From Conexibacter arvalis (GTDB taxonomy: Bacteria; Actinomycetota; Thermoleophilia; Solirubrobacterales; Solirubrobacteraceae), in NCBI RefSeq assembly GCF_014199525.1, contig NZ_JACHNU010000001.1:1342182-1406181 (forward strand): DNA of 64,000 nt, read 5' to 3'. The translations under genes were made by a program, and so were the position numbers. Every line of letters begins with the position of its first letter. Positions within the stretch are counted from its first letter, which is position 1. The notes beneath the pieces are model-generated. The model saw only the letters and a program-made list of their open reading frames with translations, was not told the origin of the DNA and made no database searches. Of this stretch, positions 63,489-64,000 are shown piece by piece.

Positions 63489-64000
63489 ATGTTCCGACCG
63501 ACTTCCAGAGCGCGGCGGCGCGGCCGGTCGGCCGCCGCGCTGATCGCCACCCTCGCCGCGCTGCTGCCCGCGCTCGCCGCCGTCTCCGCCGCGCCGGCCG
63601 CGGCCGCCGAGGCGCCGCTCGTCCCGCTCCTGACCGGCGGCCTGTTGACCTACCGCGGCGTCGCCGACGTCGACTACCGCTGGGAGTGGGAGACGCCCGG
63701 CTACGTGAAGGCGTTTCAAGGCGCGGAGGCGACGGCCGCCCGCACCGCCCACGTCGACTTCGAGACGGCGTGGCTGGTCGAGGGCCGCTACGCCGACGCG
63801 CCGGTCGTCAGACCGATCGAGGAGATCGCCCGGGCGTGGGAGCACCGCGCCGAGATCGGCAGCGGCACCGCCCGGCGCACCCAGCAGGTCTACGACAGAG
63901 GCAGGCTCGTCGCGACCGTCGACGCCTCCTGCGCGTGGGAGATCGCGCTCGACGCCGAGCCGCTCTCCGCGCCGCTCGACGAGACCGGCCGCGCGCTCCA
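63489..64000 (+). CDS. Secreted protein of unknown function (partial, continues beyond window)
   Basis: Open from ATG 63489 through the right edge, 170 residues visible. Basic N-terminus, then a signal peptide (AALIATLAALLPALAAVSAAPAAAA). The mature part begins LVPLLTGGLLTYRGVADVDYRWEWETPG, rich in aromatic residues and beta-strand pattern, perhaps an extracellular beta-sandwich. No family recognised. Confidence 0.7.
   Translation, partial: MFRPTSRARRRGRSAAALIATLAALLPALAAVSAAPAAAAEAPLVPLLTGGLLTYRGVADVDYRWEWETPGYVKAFQGAEATAARTAHVDFETAWLVEGRYADAPVVRPIEEIARAWEHRAEIGSGTARRTQQVYDRGRLVATVDASCAWEIALDAEPLSAPLDETGRAL

Overview
The window is very GC-rich DNA packed almost edge to edge with genes. It looks chromosomal and actinobacterial, most likely class Thermoleophilia (a Solirubrobacterales or Conexibacter-like organism). 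That placement is inferred from the gene repertoire, a short LPXTG wall protein, Gram-positive style LCP and polysaccharide genes, an actinobacterial-type CIRCE element, a b558-type succinate dehydrogenase and a strikingly high share of leaderless starts. I see no insertion sequence, prophage or CRISPR array.

Layout. 1-12.4 kb: a cell-surface polysaccharide locus with the tail of a probable tyrosine autokinase, two O-antigen-ligase-like membrane proteins, two GT4 glycosyltransferases, a Wzx-type flippase, a polysaccharide deacetylase, a secreted beta-helix protein, an initiating sugar phosphotransferase and a tiny LPXTG protein. 12.5-18.2 kb: dnaX-ybaB-recR, then lysC-asd (aspartate pathway), the last two separated by a 77-bp tandem duplication. 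18.2-21.9 kb: a non-classical succinate dehydrogenase/fumarate reductase operon whose third subunit is HdrB-like (CCG domains). 22-36.2 kb: a site-2 protease, an M32 carboxypeptidase, malate dehydrogenase, an AT-hook regulator, an SRPBCC protein, an NmrA-like protein, a small Cys-rich protein, a metallo-beta-lactamase-fold protein, hsp20-lon, a membrane protein, a TetR regulator, glyS and a CIRCE-controlled FmdB zinc ribbon with a secreted protein. 36.2-50 kb: an LCP protein, a ROK glucokinase, rsmI, classical sdhCAB, metG-tatD-rsmA-ispE, a PucR-type regulator and a degenerate EAL protein. 50-60.3 kb: an AraC regulator (with a DUF1059 gene overlapping its end) divergent from a ten-gene operon that joins a complete three-component ring-hydroxylating dioxygenase to a three-subunit molybdenum hydroxylase. 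60.3-64 kb: tRNA-Gln, glmU, prs, an unknown protein and the start of a secreted protein.

The most unusual observation is a 62-nt double-hairpin element present four times: twice in tandem between lysC and asd, once between glk and rsmI, and once between tatD and rsmA. Each hairpin has a variable outer stem, with paired (compensatory) changes between copies, and a conserved inner stem capped by a triloop. Every copy lies just after a stop codon and just before the ribosome-binding region of the next gene. Other recurring signals are a -10 hexamer sitting 6-10 nt before the start codon of about 17 genes, a motif shared by the mdh and sdh promoter regions, and several phased direct or inverted repeats in promoters.
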